Assembly: GCF_001894865.1 (NCBI RefSeq)
Contig: NZ_BCXA01000005.1
Location: 62,001-126,000 of the forward strand
DNA length: 64,000 bases
DNA from: Rhodococcus maanshanensis NBRC 100610
GTDB lineage: Bacteria > Actinomycetota > Actinomycetes > Mycobacteriales > Mycobacteriaceae
Direction: 5' to 3'
Shown piece by piece: positions 29,396-37,726 of the stretch; the first letter of the stretch is position 1, and each line of letters starts with the position of its first letter. The position numbers were made by a program, and so were the translations under genes. The notes beneath the pieces were generated by a model. It made no database searches. It was not told the origin of the DNA and was given only the letters and a program-made list of their open reading frames with translations.

Positions 29396-30142
29396 CTACA
29401 GCGACGCGGAGTGACTGCGTACGAGCGGTCGCGCCGATCCGCTCTGCGAGTCCTTGTACTCACGCCAGATCTGGGCGGCGGCCGTCCGCACGGGAAAGCG
29501 GAGTCGATCCTCCGACACCACCCGGTTGATGGGCGCACAAATGGAGACGGCGGCCACCGCCTCGCGGCCGCCGGGCGGCCCGATGGGCGAGGCGATGCAG
29601 CCGAACCCCCGCAGGGACTCCTCGCGCTCGTAGGCTGTGCCGGTCTCGCGGACCGTCACGAGCCCAGGAGCCTTGAGTATCGCGCAATCGTAGGAGGCCA
29701 ACATTGCCCTGCCGACTGCCGACGAGTACGCGGGTAGCCGGCCACCCACCCGCGAGGTGACCGCGGCGGCGAGCTCCCCACCGATCTTCTCGAGGTAGAT
29801 CACGTCGGTTCCGTCGAGCACCCCGAGGTGCACGATGCATCCGGTGGTCCGGTGCAGCCACTGCAGGCTGGGCAGGGCCGCCTGTCGCAGCGGATCGTGG
29901 TGCACGGCGCTGGAACCGAGCTCCATCATCCGTAGGCCGAGTCCGTACTCGTTGCCCTGCCGGATCACCCACCGCAACGACACGAGCCGCTCGAGCATCC
30001 GGTGCACCGATGAACGGGGCAGCCCCGTCCGCAGCACGATCTGCGTCAGATTCAGGCGCCTTCCACCGTCGAAGACATCGAGGACCCGCGAGGCGCGCTC
30101 CAAAGTACTGGTGGCCGACTCTGCTGAGACTTCCCGATCCAT
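29396..30142 (-). CDS. IclR-family transcriptional regulator
   Basis: A 248-residue protein with an N-terminal IclR winged helix (LERASRVLDVFDGGRRLNLT onward) and a C-terminal effector-binding domain, in which GRAMLASYDCA and RGFGCIASPIG are family hallmarks. It converges on the PadR gene with 23 bp between ends. The target and ligand are unknown; no catabolic operon is adjacent except the SDR gene. Confidence 0.88.
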   Translation of the reverse strand: MDREVSAESATSTLERASRVLDVFDGGRRLNLTQIVLRTGLPRSSVHRMLERLVSLRWVIRQGNEYGLGLRMMELGSSAVHHDPLRQAALPSLQWLHRTTGCIVHLGVLDGTDVIYLEKIGGELAAAVTSRVGGRLPAYSSAVGRAMLASYDCAILKAPGLVTVRETGTAYEREESLRGFGCIASPIGPPGGREAVAAVSICAPINRVVSEDRLRFPVRTAAAQIWREYKDSQSGSARPLVRSHSASL

Positions 30143-30242
30143 CCGGACTCCTTCCCTGCCCCCAAGCTTGTGACATGGCTATTTCTAATCGGAAGTGTGT
30201 CATATCGGGCCGAGCGTGTGCAACGGGTCACAGAGGCGCAGC

Positions 30243-30280
30243 GAAGAACACCGCCCGACTGGTGTCGGGCGGTGCTCTTC
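30243..30280 (-). terminator. Rho-independent-type hairpin after the PspC gene
   Basis: The arms GAAGAACACCGCCCGAC and GTCGGGCGGTGCTCTTC pair over 17 bp with one mismatch (G-T wobble) around TGGT. It lies 20 bp beyond the PspC stop codon. Confidence 0.8.
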
Positions 30281-30299
30281 GAGGAGAAGTCGGACCTGG

Positions 30300-30503
30300 T
30301 CAGATCTCGCTCTTCGGAATGAAGATCCACATCGCCAGGTAGATGAGGAACTGAGGACCCGGCAGCAGGCAGGAGGCGACGAACAGGGCCCGCACCAGCC
30401 ACGGCTTCCAGCCGAGATACTCGGCAAGGCCTGCGCAGACACCGCCGAAGATGTTCCCGGTACGGGCGCGGGTGAGGCGACGGCTGGTGGTCTGGGTGGT
30501 CAT
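30300..30503 (-). CDS. PspC-domain membrane protein
   Basis: A 67-residue protein. After a basic start (MTTQTTSRRLTRARTG) the PspC signature NIFGGVCAGLAEYLGW is followed by a hydrophobic helix (VRALFVASCLLPGPQFLIYL). PspC domains anchor phage-shock and envelope-stress sensors to the membrane. Here the protein stands alone with its own terminator. The start at 30503 is chosen because the upstream extension has no family similarity. Confidence 0.85.
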   Translation of the reverse strand: MTTQTTSRRLTRARTGNIFGGVCAGLAEYLGWKPWLVRALFVASCLLPGPQFLIYLAMWIFIPKSEI

Positions 30504-30690
30504 GGCGCTCCCTTTCGTCGGACGATGCAGCGGCTCGCTGCGTTGTCCTCCACTATTCGGGAGTCGGCGCCCACACCGCATCGCGCTGAGGGTTGATTTC
30601 GGCCTCGGGGTATCCCCTTGGAGGATGAGGCGAATCCCCCGAAACGGTTCGGGGTTCACCCCCGGTCCCGGACCGCGGACGCGCGGCGTC

Positions 30691-32031
30691 CTAGACCGAG
30701 GCGACCCGGTCCGCGAGCCCGTCGGCCAGCTTCTGCGCGATCTCGATCTCGGTGGCCTCGACCATCACCCGCACCAGCTGCTCGGTGCCGGACGGGCGGA
30801 GCAGCACGCGGCCCGCCTCGCCGAGCATCGCCTCGGCCTCGGCGACCGCCTCGAGCACCGAGGGTGCGCAGGCGACCGCGGCCTTGTCGGTGACCTGGAC
30901 GTTGACCAGCACCTGCGGCAGCGTGCGCATCACCGCGGCCAGCTCGCGCAGCGACTTGCCGGTCTGGGCCATCCGGCCCATCAGGCGGAGCCCGGTGAGC
31001 ACGCCGTCGCCGGTGGTCCCGAAGCCGGGCAACACCACGTGTCCCGACTGCTCGCCGCCGAGGCTGAACGAACCGTTGCGCAGCTCCTCGAGGACATACC
31101 GGTCGCCGACCGCCGTCGTGCGGACCTCGATACCCGCCTCACGCATGGCAATGTGCAGGCCGAGGTTGCTCATCACGGTCGCGACCAGGGTGTTCTGGGC
31201 CAGTTCGCCGGACTCGCGCATAGCGAGGGCGAGCACGCTCATGATCGCGTCGCCGTCGACCACGGCGCCGGTGGCATCGACGGCCAGGCACCTGTCCGCG
31301 TCCCCGTCGTGCGCGATGCCCAGGTCCGCACCGTGCGCGAGCACCGCGGTCTTGAGCTCGTCGAGGTGGGTGGAGCCGCAGCCGTCGTTGATGTTCAGGC
31401 CGTCGGGATCGGCATGGATCGCGATGACCCGCGCGCCTGCCGCCCGGTAGGCCTCCGGGCCAACCGTAGACGCGGCGCCGTTCGCGCAGTCCACCACCAC
31501 GGTCAACCCGTCGACTCGGTGAGTGGTGGCACGAGCGAGATTCTCGAGGTACCGCTCGGCCGCGTCGGCCGCGGCGCGGACGCGACCGATCCCGGCACCG
31601 GTCGGCCGCGGGATCAGGTCGCGGTCGGCGATGGCGGCCTCGATGCGGTCTTCCGACTCGTCGTCGAGCTTGTGCCCACCCGCCGCAAAGATCTTGATGC
31701 CGTTGTCCGGCATGGGGTTGTGCGAGGCGGAGATCATCACGCCGAGCGCGGCGTCGTAGGCACCGGTGAGGAAGGCGACGGCAGGAGTTGGCAGCACACC
31801 GACGTTGATGACGTCGACGCCTGCCGCGGTGAGCCCGGCGGTGACAGCCGCCTCGAGCATCTCACCGCTCGCGCGGGGGTCTCGTCCGAGGACGGCGGTC
31901 GGTCGGGGCGCGCCCCGCTCGGAGAGCGCGAGCACAGAGGCTGCCGCCCCCGCGATCCGCAGCGCCAACTCGGCGTCGAGCTCCGCATTCGCCAAGCCAC
32001 GCACACCGTCCGTACCGAACATCCGACCCAT
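30691..32031 (-). CDS. glmM: Phosphoglucosamine mutase GlmM
   Basis: A 446-residue enzyme starting [15 protein letters not shown]. The phosphoserine loop is [12 protein letters not shown] (Ser about 103), the metal loop AHDGDADRC, the sugar loop GGEQSGHVV and the phosphate-binding loop [12 protein letters not shown]. It converts glucosamine-6-phosphate to glucosamine-1-phosphate. It is downstream of rplM-rpsI, separated by a strong terminator, so it probably has its own promoter in the 32032-32059 gap or within the hairpin region. Confidence 0.96.
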   Translation of the reverse strand: MGRMFGTDGVRGLANAELDAELALRIAGAAASVLALSERGAPRPTAVLGRDPRASGEMLEAAVTAGLTAAGVDVINVGVLPTPAVAFLTGAYDAALGVMISASHNPMPDNGIKIFAAGGHKLDDESEDRIEAAIADRDLIPRPTGAGIGRVRAAADAAERYLENLARATTHRVDGLTVVVDCANGAASTVGPEAYRAAGARVIAIHADPDGLNINDGCGSTHLDELKTAVLAHGADLGIAHDGDADRCLAVDATGAVVDGDAIMSVLALAMRESGELAQNTLVATVMSNLGLHIAMREAGIEVRTTAVGDRYVLEELRNGSFSLGGEQSGHVVLPGFGTTGDGVLTGLRLMGRMAQTGKSLRELAAVMRTLPQVLVNVQVTDKAAVACAPSVLEAVAEAEAMLGEAGRVLLRPSGTEQLVRVMVEATEIEIAQKLADGLADRVASV

Positions 32032-32059
32032 GTAAGCAGACCCCTCTGTCTTCGCTACG

Positions 32060-32100
32060 ACAAGAGCAGGCGTCCGGTACTGCTGGACGCCTGCTCTTGT
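32060..32100 (-). terminator. Strong hairpin terminator after rpsI
   Basis: The arms ACAAGAGCAGGCGTCC and GGACGCCTGCTCTTGT pair perfectly over 16 bp around a 9-base loop, 49 bp after the rpsI stop and 28 bp before glmM. Confidence 0.85.
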
Positions 32101-32149
32101 TGGTGAACAGGTGCCGATACCGACCCTTGGGGCCGGCATCGGCGACACA

Positions 32150-32674
32150 TCAGCGCTTCGAGTACTGAGATGCCTTGCGGGCCTTCTTCAGGCCGTACTT
32201 CTTGCGCTCGACGGCGCGGGCGTCACGGGTGAGGAAGCCGGCGCTCTTGAGGGCGGGGCGATCCTCGGGGGTGACCTCGATCAGGGCGCGGGCGATGGCC
32301 AGACGCAGGGCGCCTGCCTGTCCGGACGGTCCGCCGCCGTGCAGGAGGGCAACGATGTCGAAGGACTCGGTGCGCTCCACGGTGACGAGCGGGGCCTTGA
32401 TGAGCTGCTGGTGCACCTTGTTGGGGAAGTAATCCTCCATGGTGCGGCCGTTGAGCTTGAACTCGCCGGTGCCGGGGGTCAGGCGGACGCGGACGACCGC
32501 CTCCTTACGACGGCCGACGGTCTGGATCGGGCGATCGATGTAGATCGGGGCTGCGGGGGCGACGGCCGCCTCGGCCTCGAACTCCTCGACGATCTCGGGC
32601 TGATCCGCGGAGTCGAACTCCTCCACCACGGTCTCCTCGACAACGACCTCAGCGGTCTCGTTCTGCTCGGTCAC
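32150..32674 (-). CDS. rpsI: 30S ribosomal protein S9
   Basis: A 174-residue protein. An acidic N-terminal extension of about 45 residues (Glu/Val/Ala-rich), common in actinobacteria, precedes the S9 domain ([20 protein letters not shown] onward), and the C-terminus ends [10 protein letters not shown], the basic tail that reaches the ribosomal P site. Its ATG overlaps the rplM stop by four bases. Confidence 0.97.
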   Translation of the reverse strand: MTEQNETAEVVVEETVVEEFDSADQPEIVEEFEAEAAVAPAAPIYIDRPIQTVGRRKEAVVRVRLTPGTGEFKLNGRTMEDYFPNKVHQQLIKAPLVTVERTESFDIVALLHGGGPSGQAGALRLAIARALIEVTPEDRPALKSAGFLTRDARAVERKKYGLKKARKASQYSKR

Positions 32675-33114
32675 TGGGCCACCTGCTTGATCTCGAACGG
32701 AACCGGCTGCTGCGCGGCGTGGGGGTGATTCGGGCCTGCGTAGACCTTCAGCTTGCCGGCGATGGCGCTGCCGAGCTTGTTCTTCGGGAGCATGCCGACG
32801 ATGGCCTTCTCCACGAGGCGGTCGGGGGTCCGCTCGAGGACCTCGCCGACGGTGCGGGACCGCAGACCACCCGGGTATCCCGAGTGGTTGTACAGGAGCT
32901 TGCCGTCACGCTTGTTGCCGCTGATCGCGACCTTGTCAGCGTTGATGATGACGACGAAGTCGCCGCCGTCAACGTGCGGTGCAAAGGTGGGCTTGTGCTT
33001 GCCACGCAGCAGGTTCGCTGCCTGCACGGCAAGTCGGCCGAGCACCACGTCAGTGGCGTCGATGACGTGCCACGTGCGGGTCACATCTCCGGCCTTCGGG
33101 GTGTACGTAGACAC
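32671..33114 (-). CDS. rplM: 50S ribosomal protein L13
   Basis: A 147-residue protein of normal length with [20 protein letters not shown] near the start, then [15 protein letters not shown] and the L13 signature HHSGYPGG-like segment ([13 protein letters not shown]). It is the first gene of the rplM-rpsI operon and is preceded by a recognisable promoter. Confidence 0.97.
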   Translation of the reverse strand: MSTYTPKAGDVTRTWHVIDATDVVLGRLAVQAANLLRGKHKPTFAPHVDGGDFVVIINADKVAISGNKRDGKLLYNHSGYPGGLRSRTVGEVLERTPDRLVEKAIVGMLPKNKLGSAIAGKLKVYAGPNHPHAAQQPVPFEIKQVAQ

Positions 33115-33248
33115 AGAACTTCCTCGTCATATCGTGTAGCTGCTGGCCACAGCGTGTGGTCCGGATGATCTCGGCGGCCAGTGGAGACCCGAGAACCCGC
33201 ACTACAACGGGCACGTGAGTGCCGCGCCGTACCGCACGCCGACGTAGA

Positions 33249-33278
33249 ACCATACCGCGCAGGTCAGGGCCCGGTCAA
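33249..33278 (-). promoter_or_regulatory. Candidate promoter of rplM-rpsI
   Basis: On the minus strand TTGACC (33278-33273 region) is followed after 18 bp by TATGGT (33254-33249), a good match to the housekeeping -35 and -10 boxes. It would give an untranslated leader of roughly 125 bases before rplM. Confidence 0.55.
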
Positions 33279-33286
33279 AGTCGGGC

Positions 33287-34513
33287 TCACCGCTCGCCGA
33301 GCGCGTCCGCCAGCTGCTCGACCGCCCAGGTGATCTCGTCGCGTTCGATGACCAGCGGCGGCGCCATCCGGATGGTGCCCTCGTGTGCGTCCTTCGCCAG
33401 CACGCGCCGGGCGAGCAAGCGCTCGCAGATGACCCGGGCGCCCGGCTGACCCGCCGCCAGCTGCACGCCTGCCCACAACCCGCGGCCGCGGACCTCCGAG
33501 ACCTGGTCCGCGGGCAGCTGCCCGAGCAGACCGTGCAGGTGCGCGCCGAGTTCACGACTGCGCTGCTGGAACTCCCCCGTGTCCAACAGCCGGACCACCT
33601 CGCTGCCGACCGCACAGGCGAGCGGGTTCCCGCCGAAGGTGCTGCCGTGTTGACCGGGACGGATCACCTCCATCACCGACCGGTCCGCCACCACGGCGGA
33701 GACCGGGATCAGCCCGCCGCCGAGCGCCTTACCGAGGATGTAGACGTCGGGAACGACGTTCTCGTGATCGCAGGCGAAGGTGTCGCCGGTCCGGCCGAGC
33801 CCACTCTGGATCTCGTCGGCGAGCATGAGCATCGAGTGCTCGTCGCACAACGCCCGGACCGCGGCGAGATAACCGGCGGGCGGGACCAGCACACCGGCCT
33901 CGCCCTGGATCGGTTCGATCAGGACGGCCACCGTGTTCGGGGTGATCGCGGCGGCGAGCGCATCGAGGTCGCCGTAGTCGACGGTGCGGAACCCGGGTGG
34001 GTACGGGCCGAAGCCGTCGTGCGCATCGGGGTCGGTGGAGAACCCGACGATGGTGATGGTCCGGCCGTGGAAGTTCCCGGCGAAGGTGATGATCTCCGCG
34101 CTGTCCTCGGCGACACCCTTGACGTCGTACCCCCAGCGCCGAGCCAGTTTCAGCGCGGTCTCGACGGCCTCTGCCCCGGTGTTCATCGGGAGGACCGCCT
34201 CCTTGCCGCACAGTCGGCTCACGTCCTCACAGAATCCGGCGAACGCCGCGTGCTGGAAGGCTCGGCTGGTGAGCGCGAGCGTGCCGAGCTGCGCGCGGGC
34301 GACCTCGACGAGACGCGGGTGCCCGTGTCCGAAATTGAGCGCCGAGTACCCGGCGAGCATGTCGAGGTACTCGACGCCGTCGATGCCGCGCGCCCATGCA
34401 CCGTGCGCCGAGTCGATGACCACCGGCAACGGTTCGTAGTTGTGTGCGCTGTGCTCCCGCGCCCGTGCGAGTTCCGCGAGCGTGCCCGCGGTCACCGGCA
34501 CCCGCGCGCTCAT
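33287..34513 (-). CDS. rocD: Ornithine-oxo-acid transaminase
   Basis: A 408-residue class III aminotransferase. Motifs include NTGAEAVETALKLARRWGY, FHGRTI, VLIEPIQGEAGV, LADEIQSGLGRTG and the PLP lysine in ILGKALGGGLIPVSAV (Lys about 260). The spacing matches ornithine aminotransferases, which make glutamate semialdehyde from ornithine. The start at 34513 (MSARVPV) overlaps the DDAH-like stop in an ATGA junction. The gene pair recalls the rocD genes beside a DDAH-like gene in M. tuberculosis (Rv2321c-Rv2323c). Confidence 0.92.
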   Translation of the reverse strand: MSARVPVTAGTLAELARAREHSAHNYEPLPVVIDSAHGAWARGIDGVEYLDMLAGYSALNFGHGHPRLVEVARAQLGTLALTSRAFQHAAFAGFCEDVSRLCGKEAVLPMNTGAEAVETALKLARRWGYDVKGVAEDSAEIITFAGNFHGRTITIVGFSTDPDAHDGFGPYPPGFRTVDYGDLDALAAAITPNTVAVLIEPIQGEAGVLVPPAGYLAAVRALCDEHSMLMLADEIQSGLGRTGDTFACDHENVVPDVYILGKALGGGLIPVSAVVADRSVMEVIRPGQHGSTFGGNPLACAVGSEVVRLLDTGEFQQRSRELGAHLHGLLGQLPADQVSEVRGRGLWAGVQLAAGQPGARVICERLLARRVLAKDAHEGTIRMAPPLVIERDEITWAVEQLADALGER

Positions 34514-35379
34514 CGAGCCGCCTTCAGTTCGCGATACCCGCGGAGTTCGAGGGTGCAGCATTTGATCCCACCGCCGGACTTGAGGAACTCCGAGAAGTCC
34601 ACAGGGACCGGGGTGTAGCCGCGCTCCGCGAGCCGGTCCGCCAGCCGGTGCGCCTGACTGGGCAGCACCACATTGCGACCGTCGCTGACCAGGTTGAGGC
34701 CGAGCCACTCGGTGTCGGCCTCCTCGGCGATGATCGCGTCGGGGAACAGCTCCTGCAGGACACCGAGGCTCTCGGGGGCGAAGGCCCCCGGCAGGTAGGC
34801 GACGGTGTGATCATCGAGCACGCCGAGCGCCGTGTTGAGGTGGTAGTACCGGGGATCGATTAGTCGCAGGGTGACCACCCGGCGCCCCAGGTGCCGGGCC
34901 ACCTCGGCGTGCGCGCGCTCATCGGTGCGGAACCCGGTTCCCGCGCAGACGATGTCGCCGACCACCAGCAGGTCACCCTCGCCCTCGTTGATGTACTCGG
35001 GACGGCTGGGCCGGAGCAGTCCGTTGGCGCGGAACCATCGCAGCACGTGGTCGGCCTCCGCCGCCCGCTGCTCGGTTCGGTAACGCGCACCGAGCGCGAC
35101 CCCGTCGATGACGAGCCCGCTGTCGGTGACGAAGACCATGTCCGGGAGTCCCGGCACGGGTTCGATCGTCAGGACCTCGTGTCCGAGCCGCCGATAGGTG
35201 TCGACCAGATGCTCCCATTGGGACATCGCCAACGCGGTGTCGACGGGATCGTCTGGCCGCATCCATTCGTTGATGCTGTAGACCACGTCGAAGTAGGTCG
35301 GGGGGCACATCAGGTAGCTTCGCGGCCGCGCGCGGCGGGCGTCCGTCGGGCCGGAGTCGGCCCCTGCGGTCTGCGTCAT
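34510..35379 (-). CDS. Arginine deiminase-superfamily (DDAH-like) amidinohydrolase
   Basis: A 289-residue protein of the guanidino-group-modifying fold. MCPPTYFDVVYSINEWM, the conserved NEGEGDLLVVG region, the catalytic His in RYYHLNTALG and the catalytic Cys in GGGIKCCTLEL are all seen. Relatives hydrolyse dimethylarginine or arginine to citrulline/ornithine. Coupling to rocD by a four-base overlap suggests a route from a guanidino compound to ornithine and then glutamate semialdehyde. Confidence 0.85.
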   Translation of the reverse strand: MTQTAGADSGPTDARRARPRSYLMCPPTYFDVVYSINEWMRPDDPVDTALAMSQWEHLVDTYRRLGHEVLTIEPVPGLPDMVFVTDSGLVIDGVALGARYRTEQRAAEADHVLRWFRANGLLRPSRPEYINEGEGDLLVVGDIVCAGTGFRTDERAHAEVARHLGRRVVTLRLIDPRYYHLNTALGVLDDHTVAYLPGAFAPESLGVLQELFPDAIIAEEADTEWLGLNLVSDGRNVVLPSQAHRLADRLAERGYTPVPVDFSEFLKSGGGIKCCTLELRGYRELKAAR

Positions 35380-35459
35380 CCCCTGCCCCTTTCGGCGAAG
35401 GTGCTACGAGTATCCGCGTCCGACGAACCCGAATCAATGACCCGGCCCCGAACACGAGA

Positions 35460-35490
35460 ATTCCCCGGTGGCTCTCCTCCACCGGGGAAT
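35460..35490 (-). terminator. Hairpin terminator after the WXG100 genes
   Basis: ATTCCCCGGTGG and CCACCGGGGAAT pair perfectly over 12 bp around a 7-base loop, 33 bp after the stop of the 96-residue WXG100 gene. It ends the ESX-4 minus-strand transcript. Confidence 0.8.
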
Positions 35491-35523
35491 CCTCATGGCA
35501 TGAACGCGACCAGCGCGCCGACC

Positions 35524-35814
35524 TCAGGCCCAGCTGGCGGCCGCGCTGTTGTTCGTCGCATTCATGTCGTCATTGCCCGCGCCGACGGCCCGACCGATGG
35601 CCTCGAGGACCTGGTTCAGCTCGTTGGCGGCGGAATCCCACTTGGCCTGCTGCGCCTGGTATGCCTCCGACGCGGAGCCCTCCCACTCGGAGACGAGAGG
35701 AGCGAGGTAGCTCTTCAGGTCACCCAGCTTGCCGTTGATGTTGCCGCTGGTGGCGGCGATGTCCGCGCGGGCGCCGTCGATGGCGCCGAAGTCGTAACGC
35801 ATGGTCCCGCTCAT
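35524..35814 (-). CDS. esxT: WXG100 protein, EsxT-like
   Basis: A 96-residue helix-turn-helix secretion substrate with the W-x-G turn as SEWEGSA (Trp about 44) and a C-terminal export-type helix end containing Y-x-x-x-D/E-like spacing (YQAQQAKWD). It starts MSGTMRYDFGAID and is paired with the 104-residue WXG100 gene upstream. The two should form a heterodimer exported by the ESX-4 apparatus. By position it is the counterpart of Rv3444c. Confidence 0.88.
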   Translation of the reverse strand: MSGTMRYDFGAIDGARADIAATSGNINGKLGDLKSYLAPLVSEWEGSASEAYQAQQAKWDSAANELNQVLEAIGRAVGAGNDDMNATNNSAAASWA

Positions 35815-35891
35815 GGGTCCTCCTACAGTGTGGATCGGAAGCAGTCTGGTTCGAAAAGGTGATCTCGCCCGGGCCCGACCCGAGCGCGACG

Positions 35892-36206
35892 TCAGATGTT
35901 GAGGCCGCCGCCCGCGCTGTTGATGGCGCTCGTGTGGTCGTCCTGCACCGCCGCGTACGCGACTCCGTTGGCCTTGATGTTCTCGCTGATCGCGAGCAGC
36001 GACTCGTTGAGGCGCTTGGCGCTGGAGTCCCAGCGGACCATCAGGTTGTCGAACGCGACCTTGGCGGCGCCCTCCCAGGCACCGTTGACGGCGGCGAGCC
36101 GACCCTGGAGCGAGGACAGCTGTCCCTGGATGTCCGCATTGACGTCACCCACGTGCCGCGACGCGGTCTCCATGGTTTCGGTGGTGGTCCTCATCTGACC
36201 GCTCAT
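35892..36206 (-). CDS. esxU: WXG100 protein, EsxU-like
   Basis: A 104-residue protein, start MSGQMRTTTETMETASRHVG, with the turn NGAWEGAAKVAF (W-E-G). It is longer than average for Esx proteins because of a C-terminal tail (HTSAINSAGGGLNI). It is the expected dimer partner of the EsxT-like protein. The gap to that gene is 77 bp. It corresponds to Rv3445c by order. Confidence 0.87.
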   Translation of the reverse strand: MSGQMRTTTETMETASRHVGDVNADIQGQLSSLQGRLAAVNGAWEGAAKVAFDNLMVRWDSSAKRLNESLLAISENIKANGVAYAAVQDDHTSAINSAGGGLNI

Positions 36207-36350
36207 GCCCAGCTCCTTCGAAATCATCCGCGTCCTGGATTTCCAGCCCCCTCTGGACTGAGACGGACCGCGCCTACAGATAGTTGGACGCGCGCGCCCG
36301 GCCGTTCGGTTCCATCGAATCCGGATCAATTTCCGCCAGCCGGCGCACGG

Positions 36351-37726
36351 TCAGCGACCGGCGATCGCCGCCGAGCGAACCGCCTGCTCGCACGGACCGG
36401 CGAGGTCGCCCCACCGATCAGGCGAGATCTGGCAGCCGATGCTGACCTGCAGCCCGTCCTCGACGAAGACGGACCACCGCACCTCGGTATCGGGGTCCGG
36501 TCTCTCCCGGTACAGCAGTCCCGGCCGCCCGTGGACGACACCGCGCTCGAGCTCGGCGAAGGTCTCCGGCCGCATCGCCGCGCGCCGGCGCAGGGTGTGC
36601 GCCACCGCCTCGAGATCGGCGCCCGGCGTCAGTTCCTGCGCCACGACCAGGATTCGGGCCGCCGCGCCCTGCTCCGGAACCAACTCCACCCGGGCGGCGT
36701 CGCCGCGGTCGGCGCGCTCGCGCCACCCCCGGGGAACGGTCAGGCTCACCCGGCCCGCGTTCGCCGATGCCTGCGCCCGCACCTCCTTCTCCTGCTCCGC
36801 CGGTGCGCGGGGATCGGCGCTGCCCGCGACGACGACGACCGCGGTGATCGCCGCGACCACGAGCAGACCGGCCGCTACGAGCGGGCCCCACCGGCCGACG
36901 CCGTCCCACCGCGACCGGCGCACCACCGGCGCGATCGTCTCGATCGGCGCCGGGGCCCGGACAACCACGTCGAGCCCGCGGGCCAGCGCACCCGCCGCGA
37001 CGGCGGAGCCGGGGACCGTCGTGGCCACCACCGGTAGATCCCACCCGGCCTCGACCGCATCGACGATCGAGAGTCCAGCCGTTCCCGGCAGTTCGCCGGT
37101 CACGAGGATTCTCGGCGGCCGCTCGGGGCACAGTTCACGCATCGCCGCGACGAACTCGCCTGCCGCGTCGGGGTTGTCACGCAGATCAGACGAGCCCAGC
37201 TCCCCCGGTGGACGCAGTCGTCGCCGTCGGCGCCCGGCACCGAGGCCGTCGTCTCGAGGAACCCGACCTCGAGTACCGCGCTTCCGGTCGGCATCGACTC
37301 GGGCGACCACCGCGCCACCGCATCCGGGACGCTGATCAGGAGCACCCCCTTGCCGATGCCGCGGCCGGCCTTGACCAGGACCCGCCGACGACCGCGACCC
37401 CAGTGCGCCGGGTGGGTGAGCACCACCAGATCCGGCACGGCACGCACCCCGAGCCCGGCCACCAGGTTTCCCAGCACGCCTGCCAGCACGTCCCCCATCG
37501 GGAACACGCGATCGCCGAGCGAGAGGTACTCGTCGTCGACATACCTGACCGGGTACGGCTCGAAGGACTCCGGATCGGCGATCCCCGCGGCGAAGGCCTG
37601 CTCCCCGAACCGCAAGCCGAAGGAGTCGGCGTACACCGCTGCCGGGCAATCGAAGTGGACGCCTGCGTGGCATCCCCAGACCGTCGACTCGGTGAGGTGG
37701 ATGGCCAGCACCCCGTCGTCGGTCAC
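36351..37726 (-). pseudogene. Type VII secretion-associated protein gene, interrupted by a frameshift
   Basis: Counterpart of Rv3446c by position. The N-terminal part reads MTDDGVLAIHLTESTVWGCH through ADGDDCV (37726 to about 37222); the C-terminal part continues one frame over from PPGELGSSDLRDNPDAAGEF to the stop at 36351. Restoring one base near 37210-37222 (a C before CACCGGGGG) joins both halves. The C-terminal half has one membrane helix (LVAAGLLVVAAITAVVVVAG) and a Pfam-like type VII-associated domain outside. Its start overlaps the eccC stop by four bases. The break may be real, a sequencing error in a G/C run, or rarely a recoding site. Confidence 0.75.

Noticed and set aside
37205-37225. 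Programmed frameshift in the type VII-associated gene
   Set aside because: No X-XXY-YYZ slippery heptamer or strong downstream structure was recognised; a lost base is simpler.
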